DNA of 16,384 bases from an uncultured Bacteriovorax sp. (lineage in GTDB: Bacteria > Bdellovibrionota > Bacteriovoracia > Bacteriovoracales > Bacteriovoracaceae): positions 1 through 16,384 of the forward strand of contig CAMLRB010000064.1 of NCBI GenBank assembly GCA_946482295.1, given 5' to 3'. Below, piece by piece: positions 1 through 6,843 of this stretch. The notes below the pieces were generated by a model that was given only the letters and a program-made list of their open reading frames with translations, was not told where the DNA came from and made no database searches. A program made the translations under genes and the position numbers. Positions within the stretch are counted from its first letter, which is position 1; every line of letters begins with the position of its first letter.

Positions 1-561
1 GCTTCCTTTCATGTTTTCTGGACGTGAGCCATCAGCTTTAACACCTTCGAAATTGAAAACTGCGAAGTGGCCTTTCGCTAGTTTTGCACCAGCATCAGTT
101 ACTTCAGTCATTTCAGCTTTTGAACCAAGGTAGTTCTTAGTTAATTTGTCCAAGTCTTCAGCTGTAACTTCAACTTTGTCCTTTTTGAATGAATAAGACG
201 AGTAGTCAGCTAGTTTGATTTCCGGAAACGTTTCAACTACAGCGTCGAAGCTTACGCTTTTTCCCGCTTCGTACTTAACGTTTTCGAATGATGGGTAACC
301 AACAGTTTTAAGTTTTTCTTTGTTCACAGCTTCGAACAATTGAGTTTGAACGAATTGATTAAGAGCATCTGATTCAATTTGAGGACCGTAGAATTGCTCA
401 ACCATAGCAAGTGGCGCTTTTCCTTTTCTGAATCCTTTCATATTTGTTTGAGCTTGTTTGCGAACAACAGCAGCTTTGATTTCTTTTGATAGATCAAGTG
501 TCGCGAAATTGAATTCTAATTTCTTCGTGCACCCGTTAACGTTTTTAACTGTGTAAGACAT
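1..561 (-). CDS. tig: Trigger factor, N-terminal part (runs off the left edge)
   Basis: Ribosome-associated chaperone and peptidyl-prolyl isomerase that binds nascent chains at the exit tunnel. Only the first 187 residues are in the window; the frame is open to base 1. The ribosome-binding loop signature is clear: Gly-Phe-Arg-Lys-Gly-Lys-Ala-Pro at residues 43-50. It is followed by the family-typical segment around residues 58-82 (Phe-Tyr-Gly then an acidic and Glu-Lys-rich stretch). From about residue 155 the start of the FKBP-like domain is visible. The ATG at 561-559 is preceded by AGAGGA six bases upstream, so the start is firm. The gene is separated from truA by 90 bp containing a possible promoter, so it may be a separate transcription unit; in many bacteria clpP, clpX and lon follow tig, which would lie outside the window. 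Confidence 0.93.
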   Translation of the reverse strand, partial: MSYTVKNVNGCTKKLEFNFATLDLSKEIKAAVVRKQAQTNMKGFRKGKAPLAMVEQFYGPQIESDALNQFVQTQLFEAVNKEKLKTVGYPSFENVKYEAGKSVSFDAVVETFPEIKLADYSSYSFKKDKVEVTAEDLDKLTKNYLGSKAEMTEVTDAGAKLAKGHFAVFNFEGVKADGSRPENMKGS

Positions 562-590
562 AGCATTTCCTCTGTAAAAAGTGTCTCAAC

Positions 591-619
591 AAAGTATTAA
601 ACGCCAGCGAAAATGTCAA
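591..619 (-). promoter_or_regulatory. Candidate sigma70-type promoter for tig
   Basis: On the minus strand a perfect -35 hexamer TTGACA (614-619) is followed 17 bp later by TACTTT (591-596), which matches only three of six consensus -10 positions. A better-looking TAATAC (594-599) lies only 14 bp away, too close for standard spacing. It sits in the only non-coding gap between truA and tig. The position is sensible but the -10 is weak. Confidence 0.35.
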
Positions 620-651
620 TGAAATGAACTGCTAAAGAGCTATCAAAAAAG

Positions 652-1425
652 CTAGTAGTGAACTTCTTTGAGGTAGAGTCCTTGAGGAGGGGCCGTTGGG
701 CCCAATCGTCTGGGAAGAGGATTGTTTTCTTTCAGCGAATTTTCCAAATCTTGCAGAGAAATTTTCCCTAATCCCAGGTTCCAGAGAGCTCCCATCATGA
801 GTCTCACCATCTGCTTCAGAAAGCCGTTTCCGACAACTTCAAGCACGTAGTATTGAGGAATAAGGTGTCCCCAATGGCCACTGGCCTGGTAGCGAACGAC
901 ATCACAAGAGATAATTTTACGCACAGTGCTTTCAATTTCTGTCCCCGTACATTGGTAATTCAGAAAATCATGCTCCCCACAAAAAACTTTGCATCCTGCA
1001 CGCATAGCGTCCACATTAAGAGGTTGAGGGAAATGTGTAAGCAAATCCGAAACTAGCGGCGATACAGAAAGGTCATTAGAGAAAACGTAGTTATATTCTT
1101 TTGATTTAGCACTATAGATAGGATGAAAATCGCTCGTGCAGCTTTCAGCTGATAGTACACGAATGTCATCCGGCAAGTGAGAGTTCATGGCCAAATGAAG
1201 ACTGGCCGCCGGAATAGAAACAGGTATTTCAACTCGAACAATTTGTCCTAAAGCATGAACACCAGCATCGGTTCGACCTGAACCAATAGATTTTACTTCA
1301 GTTGTCTTGGCAAGAATGGCGAGTGAACGATTGAGTTCACCTTGAATTGTTTTATCAGTGGCCTGAATTTGAAAGCCAGAATAAGCAGTTCCTTTATATT
1401 GAACAACAAGCTTATAGGTATTCAA
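652..1425 (-). CDS. truA: tRNA pseudouridine(38-40) synthase TruA
   Basis: Converts U38-U40 in the tRNA anticodon arm to pseudouridine. The catalytic motif Gly-Ser-Gly-Arg-Thr-Asp-Ala-Gly-Val-His-Ala is intact, at about residues 48-58 with the chosen start, and its Asp is the nucleophile. The N-terminal beta strand (Tyr-Lys-Gly-Thr-Ala-Tyr-Ser-Gly-Phe-Gln) and the C-terminal stretch with Phe-Leu-Lys-Gln-Met-Val-Arg are typical of the family. I start at a TTG (1425), because the protein then begins Met-Asn-Thr-Tyr-Lys-Leu, as TruA proteins normally do, with GGA about eight bases upstream; length is 257 residues. A longer ATG-started frame (from 1509) would add 28 residues unlike TruA, inside the upstream gene. 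The chosen start overlaps the end of the beta-barrel gene by 14 bp, suggesting translational coupling. Confidence 0.92.
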   Translation of the reverse strand: MNTYKLVVQYKGTAYSGFQIQATDKTIQGELNRSLAILAKTTEVKSIGSGRTDAGVHALGQIVRVEIPVSIPAASLHLAMNSHLPDDIRVLSAESCTSDFHPIYSAKSKEYNYVFSNDLSVSPLVSDLLTHFPQPLNVDAMRAGCKVFCGEHDFLNYQCTGTEIESTVRKIISCDVVRYQASGHWGHLIPQYYVLEVVGNGFLKQMVRLMMGALWNLGLGKISLQDLENSLKENNPLPRRLGPTAPPQGLYLKEVHY

Positions 1426-2374
1426 ACGTGAATCCAATTCCAAATGAAGTTCCAGAAATCTCGATTTCTTCACCTCTAAATTTACTATAGTTGTGATAAC
1501 GAGCTTCAAGATTCATATAGACGTTAGTGATCTGGCTCTCTGTGAATAACTCGTAAGCTGTTTGGTCGCTAAATGTGCTCATATTAATTTTAAACTGTGC
1601 GCTCGCGAAGTAGCCAGGACTATGTTGAACTTTACGTTTTCCTTTCTCACCTCTTTCAAAGTCAGAACGATTTTGAATAAGTGCCAAGTAACTCGGACCG
1701 GCCGTACCCACTAATTTTAAAACGGAAAAAACCGGAATTTCTAAACCAATTCCAAGATCAAGTGGTACTTCCCAGAGATTAAATTTTGCGTCACTTCGAG
1801 TTCCGTCGCTTGTAAAAAATCCACGTCCTGTACTGAACCCAAGACCACCTCCAGCAGACCAATGTCCATTGAGTGCTGTTGTTTTGAAAATATAATCATC
1901 GTGTCTTACAAATAGAGAACCACCTTTCAAACTTCCAGCACCAGTGCTGATTGTTTTATTGATAACATCGTTTGGAGACATATAATCAAAGTCGTTCTTG
2001 ATAAATGTAATGTTAATTCCACCTTCAGAATATTTGCGGAATTCTTTGGCCATTTTTTTCTTATCAAGCTCAATGTAGCTTTCTTGTTTTTCAAATGTTC
2101 CAGGTAAAGTATAGCCTGTCTCAGAGAGATATTTCTTCTCATTAACAGTCGTTTTTAATTCTGGCTGAGGAGAAAAATGAATGTCTGAGCCCTGAGGTTT
2201 GGCCTTTAAAACGAAATCATCGCTCTCGCCATTAATGATATAGGGATTGTTTGAAGGCGCTTTACTTTTTCCAAGAACATCTTCAATAGTTGCTCCAGAG
2301 ACTGCGTGATCAAGATCCGTCGCAAAGCAATTAGCAAAAACGAAAACTGCCATCATGGCCATTAGTGATTTCAT
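1412..2374 (-). CDS. Predicted outer-membrane beta-barrel protein, unidentified
   Basis: I do not recognise a named family. The 320-residue product starts with a signal peptide: Lys-3, a hydrophobic core and a likely signal peptidase I site after Ala-Asn-Cys-Phe-Ala, about residue 18. A polar, low-complexity segment of roughly 80 residues follows. From about residue 115 onward the sequence alternates hydrophobic and polar residues with Gly and aromatics (for example the Gly-Gly-Gly-Leu-Gly-Phe region and the final Phe-Gly-Ile-Gly-Phe-Thr-Phe-Glu-Tyr-Leu), as in transmembrane beta strands. The last residue is Leu rather than the usual Phe. The ATG at 2374 has AGGAG five bases upstream; a GTG one codon earlier is too close to the Shine-Dalgarno. 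It follows pssA by 36 bp and overlaps truA by 14 bp, so it is probably co-transcribed with both. Confidence 0.8.
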   Translation of the reverse strand: MKSLMAMMAVFVFANCFATDLDHAVSGATIEDVLGKSKAPSNNPYIINGESDDFVLKAKPQGSDIHFSPQPELKTTVNEKKYLSETGYTLPGTFEKQESYIELDKKKMAKEFRKYSEGGINITFIKNDFDYMSPNDVINKTISTGAGSLKGGSLFVRHDDYIFKTTALNGHWSAGGGLGFSTGRGFFTSDGTRSDAKFNLWEVPLDLGIGLEIPVFSVLKLVGTAGPSYLALIQNRSDFERGEKGKRKVQHSPGYFASAQFKINMSTFSDQTAYELFTESQITNVYMNLEARYHNYSKFRGEEIEISGTSFGIGFTFEYL

Positions 2375-2410
2375 CACTTCTCCTGTCCTTAGAGAACTTT
2401 AAAGAAATTT

Positions 2411-3163
2411 TTATTCCGCGTGCTCTTCATCGAGTTCGCTCTTCCAATGAAACATATCTTTTAGTTTTTCTCTGTTTTTCAAATAGTAAACCAGTGAACT
2501 TACAATATAAATCATCATAACTGAAACAATCATCACTTCTTCATAAAGTGCAGTCAGTGCAATGATCAGAAAAATAATGAAAAGCACACGTTTCTTATGA
2601 GCTTTCACCCATGGTGAATTTTTAAAAGAATTGAAAGGAATATTTGAGATCATAAGGAAAGCGATCGATAGAACGTAGAGCACAACAAGTGGAGTGTAAT
2701 CACCAATCTCTGGATAAACAGTTGAGAGCAACGTTAAGCCGAGTACGGCAAGTGCTCCACTAGGAATTGGTAACCCTTGAAAGAAGTCCGAACTCACGCG
2801 ATCAATATTCGCATTGAAGCGGGCCAATCGAAGAGCACCACAAAGAAGAAAGATAAACGAAGCAATGAGACCAATTCGCCCTGCACTCGTAAAAAATTTA
2901 TTATATGCAAGGAAAGCAGGAGCTACACCAAAAGTAACGACGTCTGAGATTGAGTCAAACTGTTCACCAAAGGCCGACTGAGTTCCTGTCATGCGTGCGA
3001 CTCTTCCATCTACTGAATCAAAAATAGCACCTAAAACGAGAATCATCGATGCTTCATAGAACTGGCCACGCCATCCAAGAATGATTGAAAAAAATCCACA
3101 GGCCATGTTAAGAGCTGTGAAAGTGTTAGGAAGAAAAAAAGCAATCCTTCTAGGATTTGTCAT
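2411..3163 (-). CDS. pssA: CDP-diacylglycerol--serine O-phosphatidyltransferase PssA
   Basis: Integral membrane enzyme joining CDP-diacylglycerol and L-serine to make phosphatidylserine, the precursor of phosphatidylethanolamine. The CDP-alcohol phosphatidyltransferase motif is complete: Asp52-Gly53, Ala56-Arg57, Gly66, Asp70 and Asp74, giving D-G-x2-A-R-x8-G-x3-D-x3-D. Several hydrophobic segments surround it, as in the membrane-bound type II PssA. I start at the ATG at 3163 (Met-Thr-Asn-Pro-Arg-Arg), 10 nt after the stop of the psd-like gene and with AAGG eight bases upstream. A GTG/ATG extension to 3229 would overlap that gene by 56 bp and adds non-homologous sequence. Length 250 residues is normal. 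Its substrate is supplied by CdsA encoded upstream in the same run. Confidence 0.93.
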   Translation of the reverse strand: MTNPRRIAFFLPNTFTALNMACGFFSIILGWRGQFYEASMILVLGAIFDSVDGRVARMTGTQSAFGEQFDSISDVVTFGVAPAFLAYNKFFTSAGRIGLIASFIFLLCGALRLARFNANIDRVSSDFFQGLPIPSGALAVLGLTLLSTVYPEIGDYTPLVVLYVLSIAFLMISNIPFNSFKNSPWVKAHKKRVLFIIFLIIALTALYEEVMIVSVMMIYIVSSLVYYLKNREKLKDMFHWKSELDEEHAE

Positions 3164-3173
3164 GTCATTAACC

Positions 3174-3833
3174 TTAAGTTTGTTCTGGGGCGACGGCAAG
3201 AATTGTTTCACCTGCCAGAACTTCATCATTTGATTTAATTAGTATCTCATATTTTTTTGGTAAATAAAGCATCACCGTCCCGCCAAAAGGGAAATAACCT
3301 ATATTCACTCTCCGTCCGCCTTTATCTCCTGGCATGACGATTAATTCAGGCCAAAGTCCAAGACGACACTTAAAAAAAGTCATTCCAACACTCTCCCCTC
3401 TATTGTCAAGAGAGAGACTAACTCCTTTACCTTGATGAGAGCCTATTATTTCTTCGGATTTAAAATACCGAAAAAAAGATCGTCCCTTGAGAACAAGAAG
3501 AGTTTTAATCTCTGCTGAAAGTGGCATATATATACCCATTTCTTTCCACCAAGGAACTAGTATCTGAACTTCGATGAGTTGATCACCGTAGATCCCGTGA
3601 GAAACATTATGTTCAATATGAATTATTTTGCCATTGGCCGGTGCGAAGATGAGTCCTTTCGTTACAGAGTGGTCATCTCTAAAGTCATTACGATTTCTTC
3701 GCAACACGACGTAAAGAAGAAGATAAATTAATAGACCTGCAAGAAGAATTTTATAACGTCCAATGAGCCAGAGTAAGATAAGAATCGAAATCGCGAGAGT
3801 GTTAAAGCGAGGAGGAAGATAAGACTTCAACAT
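3174..3833 (-). CDS. Phosphatidylserine decarboxylase-like protein lacking the catalytic triad
   Basis: A 219-residue protein with two hydrophobic segments (about residues 12-44) followed by a domain that aligns by eye with the short (Sinorhizobium-type) phosphatidylserine decarboxylases: Ala-Pro-Ala-Asn-Gly-Lys (64-69), the Pro-Leu-Ser segment (104-106), and the C-terminal Phe-Gly-Gly-Thr-Val-Met-Leu-Tyr-Leu-Pro then Leu-Ala-Gly-Glu-Thr. Known active members self-cleave at Gly-Ser and use an Asp-His-Ser triad. Here the Asp position is Asn67, the His position aligns with Met99, and the Ser that forms pyruvoyl is Gly185. Self-processing and decarboxylation by the known mechanism are therefore unlikely. 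Position next to pssA, overlapping tsaB by 7 bp, fits an origin as psd. It may be a degenerate or repurposed paralogue; a different active psd may exist elsewhere. The frame is intact, which suggests selection. Confidence 0.8.
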   Translation of the reverse strand: MLKSYLPPRFNTLAISILILLWLIGRYKILLAGLLIYLLLYVVLRRNRNDFRDDHSVTKGLIFAPANGKIIHIEHNVSHGIYGDQLIEVQILVPWWKEMGIYMPLSAEIKTLLVLKGRSFFRYFKSEEIIGSHQGKGVSLSLDNRGESVGMTFFKCRLGLWPELIVMPGDKGGRRVNIGYFPFGGTVMLYLPKKYEILIKSNDEVLAGETILAVAPEQT

Positions 3834-4417
3834 TGTTTAAATTCCTCATCAAGTGTTCTGAAATAATAAGGTGCTTTTCGCACATTGTTCGTTTTAAGTT
3901 TTTCAAATAAGAGCTGAGGATTTGCAGCGATCATTGATTTAGTCGTTTTAAGGTCTTTAAAAGCGATGTTGTCATGACTTAGTGTGAATCCCTTTTGTGC
4001 ATCTAAAAGTTGCACATCAGCTTGATTAACGAGTTCTGAGTTGGATTCAGTCTGGTTCCAGTGATGAATAAAAAACTGTCCTTTAAAAGCATTACTGATC
4101 CAATAACCTTGCTGAACACCCATAAGCGCCGGCACTTCGAACTGGTGAAAAGAATAAACTTTTTTTCCACTCCACTCAAGCATTTGGGCCATACCTTCTC
4201 CTAATCGCATCCCCGTGTATGAACCAGGTCCTGCTGAAAAAAAGTATTCCAATTTATTTGGATTGATATGATTATCTTTTATAAGTGAATGAATATTTTG
4301 ATGAATAACCTCTGATGGTTTTTTTTCATCAGACTCTACGTAAGCGATCCACTGAAATTCTGAGTTGAGAATTCCCAAGATCATTCCTGCAGTAACGTCT
4401 ACGTAGAGATAGTGCAT
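3827..4417 (-). CDS. tsaB: TsaB-like protein of the tRNA t6A synthesis complex
   Basis: TsaB is the non-catalytic partner of TsaD in N6-threonylcarbamoyladenosine formation at tRNA A37. The recognisable core is Ala-Gly-Pro-Gly-Ser-Tyr-Thr-Gly-Met-Arg-Leu-Gly at residues 62-73, the family hallmark (usually Gly-Pro-Gly-Ser-Phe-Thr-Gly-Leu-Arg), plus an ASKHA-type first strand near residues 3-16, where the usual Asp-Thr-Ser reads Asp-Val-Thr. The C-terminal Ala-Pro-Tyr-Tyr-Phe-Arg resembles the terminal Pro-x-Tyr-Leu-Arg of TsaB. At 196 residues it is shorter than the roughly 230-residue E. coli protein, with the loss in the second half. The ATG lies one base after the rseP stop and its Shine-Dalgarno is weak, so translation probably depends on coupling to rseP. 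Confidence 0.85.
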   Translation of the reverse strand: MHYLYVDVTAGMILGILNSEFQWIAYVESDEKKPSEVIHQNIHSLIKDNHINPNKLEYFFSAGPGSYTGMRLGEGMAQMLEWSGKKVYSFHQFEVPALMGVQQGYWISNAFKGQFFIHHWNQTESNSELVNQADVQLLDAQKGFTLSHDNIAFKDLKTTKSMIAANPQLLFEKLKTNNVRKAPYYFRTLDEEFKQC

Positions 4418-4418
4418 T

Positions 4419-5990
4419 CTAAAAAAACCTAGTCACATCATTGAAAATGGCTCCGGCCATTAGCATGAAGAGAACTGATAGTCCTACTTGTTGAGCAATT
4501 TCCATTTTTCTGCGAGAAAGAGGTCCACCATTTAGAATTTCTAAAACGATAAACATGATGTGTCCCCCATCTAAAACAGGAATTGGGAACAAGTTGATGA
4601 CACCAAGGTTTACCGATATGAGGGCCATCAATTGGAAGAAGTATGAAAGCGATGTATTGAATGAATCATGCGCAACTTTTCCTATCGCTAGCGGTCCACC
4701 AATTGATTTCAATGAAACTTGATTGCTAAGAAGTTTAAAGAAACCATCAACAGTCTTTTTCATTGAATCCCAAGTTCTCACAAGGGCCGTTTGAATTGAT
4801 CCGAAGAAACCTTTGGATTTCGTCATGACGAAATTAGTTTTCAGGATTTCGATTGAGCCGTAAACTCCGAGAAGTTTAAGAGTCTTCCCTTCTTGCATCG
4901 ACGATTCAGGCGCAATGTTGAGTTTCATCACTTCGCCTTTACGAACAATTTCAACTGCAACTTGAGCTTTGTCATAAGTTTGAAGTTTGTTTCTTAATTC
5001 TTCAAAGCTATAAACTTTTTCACCTTCAAGTTTTATGAATAAGTCTTCGCCCTTAATGCCAGCTTTATCCGCTGGTGAATTCATGTTCACACTTTTAACA
5101 ACGAGATCAAGAACGTAAATACCATTTGTTTCTAAGCTCGCGTAGAGACTTTTAGAATCTATGAAATCAACATTGATTTCTTTAACAGCAGGAAGAGTCT
5201 TCACTACATCCATTGAAAGATCTTGATTGGCCTCTAACGGGTGAAGATAAAGTTTTTTCACTGCCCCCGAATTACCAAGCTCTTCAATAGATACATTCAG
5301 ATCAAACTTTGTTTGATCCAGTGAAACAACGTATTTTTGTCCCTGGACATCTGTCACAAATGGTTTGCGCAGGAAAGGCGGATACTTTAAAACTTCATCA
5401 AAGAATCTATCCCCAGGGAAATCAACTTTTAATACTGTCTCATGCCCATTACGTTTAACTGTTAAAGATGAAACGCGGGTATTGCCTTCCACCATTAGGT
5501 CGGAAGGATTGTAAACTTCACTTTCGTTAACTTTAACCAGTACATCTCCAGTTCTTAAGCCATTTTCATAAAGTGTTGAGCCAGCTGGTAAGTTTCCTAA
5601 TTTAATTTCTGGAATCCGCTCTCCACCAACCATCAATGAAAAGAAAATAACGAACGCTAAAATAAAATTGGCAAGTGGTCCACCCATGACGATCCAAAAG
5701 CGTGCGAACTTTCCTTGATGAGTGAAACTTTTCGATCGTTCAGATTCTGGGATCTCGTCTTTTGTGAATGGATCGTCACCATACATTTTTACATAACCAC
5801 CAAGTGGTATGATTGAGACTGCATATTCAGTGTCTCCCCATTTTTTTTTCAAAAACTTTGGACCGAATCCAATCGAGAACACTTCAACTCTTACTCCGAA
5901 CAAACGAGCAAAAAGAAAATGTCCTAGTTCATGAAAAAAAACCAATGGGCCAAGAAATATAATGAAAATTACAATTTTTTCTAAAAGCAT
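4419..5990 (-). CDS. rseP: Site-2 intramembrane zinc metalloprotease RseP
   Basis: Membrane protease that cuts anti-sigma factors and remnant signal peptides within the inner membrane. The zinc site His20-Glu21-Leu-Gly-His24 lies in the first membrane helix and the second motif Leu473-Asp474-Gly475 lies near the C-terminus. Helices also occur near 100-120, 448-470 and 503-517. Two PDZ-like domains are visible at roughly 124-195 and 292-362. Between them is an extra segment of about 95 residues that I cannot assign, which explains the length of 523 versus about 450 in E. coli. The ATG at 5990 is preceded by GAGAGG at proper spacing; a TTG four codons earlier lies within that Shine-Dalgarno region and is less likely. 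It follows cdsA by 21 nt, with no dxr between them. Confidence 0.94.
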   Translation of the reverse strand: MLLEKIVIFIIFLGPLVFFHELGHFLFARLFGVRVEVFSIGFGPKFLKKKWGDTEYAVSIIPLGGYVKMYGDDPFTKDEIPESERSKSFTHQGKFARFWIVMGGPLANFILAFVIFFSLMVGGERIPEIKLGNLPAGSTLYENGLRTGDVLVKVNESEVYNPSDLMVEGNTRVSSLTVKRNGHETVLKVDFPGDRFFDEVLKYPPFLRKPFVTDVQGQKYVVSLDQTKFDLNVSIEELGNSGAVKKLYLHPLEANQDLSMDVVKTLPAVKEINVDFIDSKSLYASLETNGIYVLDLVVKSVNMNSPADKAGIKGEDLFIKLEGEKVYSFEELRNKLQTYDKAQVAVEIVRKGEVMKLNIAPESSMQEGKTLKLLGVYGSIEILKTNFVMTKSKGFFGSIQTALVRTWDSMKKTVDGFFKLLSNQVSLKSIGGPLAIGKVAHDSFNTSLSYFFQLMALISVNLGVINLFPIPVLDGGHIMFIVLEILNGGPLSRRKMEIAQQVGLSVLFMLMAGAIFNDVTRFF

Positions 5991-6011
5991 GAATCCTCTC
6001 AAGGGCGGGTT

Positions 6012-6842
6012 TTAGCGCAGGGTGAGTTGTCCTAAATATTTTACAACAATCACGAAAAAAGGCGACAGAAAGATGAGACTGTCTATACGATCGTAGATAC
6101 CGCCGTGACCAGGGATGAGATTGGAACTATCTTTGATTCCAAATTCGCGTTTGATTTTTGATTGAACTAAATCACCTACTTGAGAGAGAAGTCCGCAAAC
6201 GGCAAAGATAACCGAGTAATACCATCGATATTGGTCAAAAAAGATCCACCATGCCAAGGAGCCGGTTAGCGAAGCAACAATCATGCCTCCTAAGAGACCT
6301 TCAACAGTTTTTTTAGGGCTTACGGCTGGCCATAATTTATGTTTACCAAAATTTTTACCAACGAACCAAGCTCCTGTATCCATACTAAAAGTTACAATTA
6401 AGAGCATGGCCAGAATTTTTCTCCATTCTTCACTTTGAAAATGAATTCCAAAAGAGAGCATTGGCAACATTACCAGAGCACTAATCAGACCAGGCTGCTT
6501 AAGTGCACTCTCCTTCATGAATGCTTTTTCGGAAGGAATTTTGAACAAATACCAAATGAGAAAGAGATTTAAAGCGATGGCACAAAAGGTGAAAAACGTC
6601 AGCGAAAGCTGAGCGTTGAAAATGTTTACAGTGAGGAAAAGGGCTGAATAAAAACCTAGAACGTAAAGATAAAGAAAATGTTTGCGGTGAAGTTCAGAAA
6701 AGTTGATGAGTAGTTCATCGATACATAAGAGACCAACGATAAGACACACTATTATCGTTGCCCATTTGCCGGCTAAAACAGCACAAACAACAATCAGGGC
6801 CATTATTAATGCAGAAATAATTCGCAGTTGAGTATTGCCCAC
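6012..6842 (-). CDS. cdsA: Phosphatidate cytidylyltransferase CdsA
   Basis: Makes CDP-diacylglycerol from phosphatidic acid and CTP at the inner membrane, the branch point for all phospholipids. The diagnostic C-terminal signature is complete at about residues 228-254: Ser-x-Ile-Lys-Arg, then Lys-Asp, Pro-Gly-His-Gly-Gly, and Asp-Arg-Ile-Asp. Before it are about seven hydrophobic segments. I chose the GTG at 6842, one base after the uppS stop, because AGAGG lies five bases before it. A longer ATG frame from 6887 would overlap uppS by 44 bp and lacks an obvious ribosome site. The length is 276 residues. Its product feeds PssA encoded further downstream in the same run. Confidence 0.93.
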   Translation of the reverse strand: MGNTQLRIISALIMALIVVCAVLAGKWATIIVCLIVGLLCIDELLINFSELHRKHFLYLYVLGFYSALFLTVNIFNAQLSLTFFTFCAIALNLFLIWYLFKIPSEKAFMKESALKQPGLISALVMLPMLSFGIHFQSEEWRKILAMLLIVTFSMDTGAWFVGKNFGKHKLWPAVSPKKTVEGLLGGMIVASLTGSLAWWIFFDQYRWYYSVIFAVCGLLSQVGDLVQSKIKREFGIKDSSNLIPGHGGIYDRIDSLIFLSPFFVIVVKYLGQLTLR

Positions 6843-6843
6843 A

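Noticed and set aside
631..655. Terminator after truA
   Set aside because: Only short AGCT-type pairings are seen and they are not followed by a convincing T-tract.
853..1056. 67-codon plus-strand open frame
   Set aside because: Antisense to truA, with no ribosome site or recognisable product.
1927..2142. 71-codon minus-strand open frame
   Set aside because: Alternative frame within the barrel gene, whose own frame has a signal peptide and barrel-like pattern.
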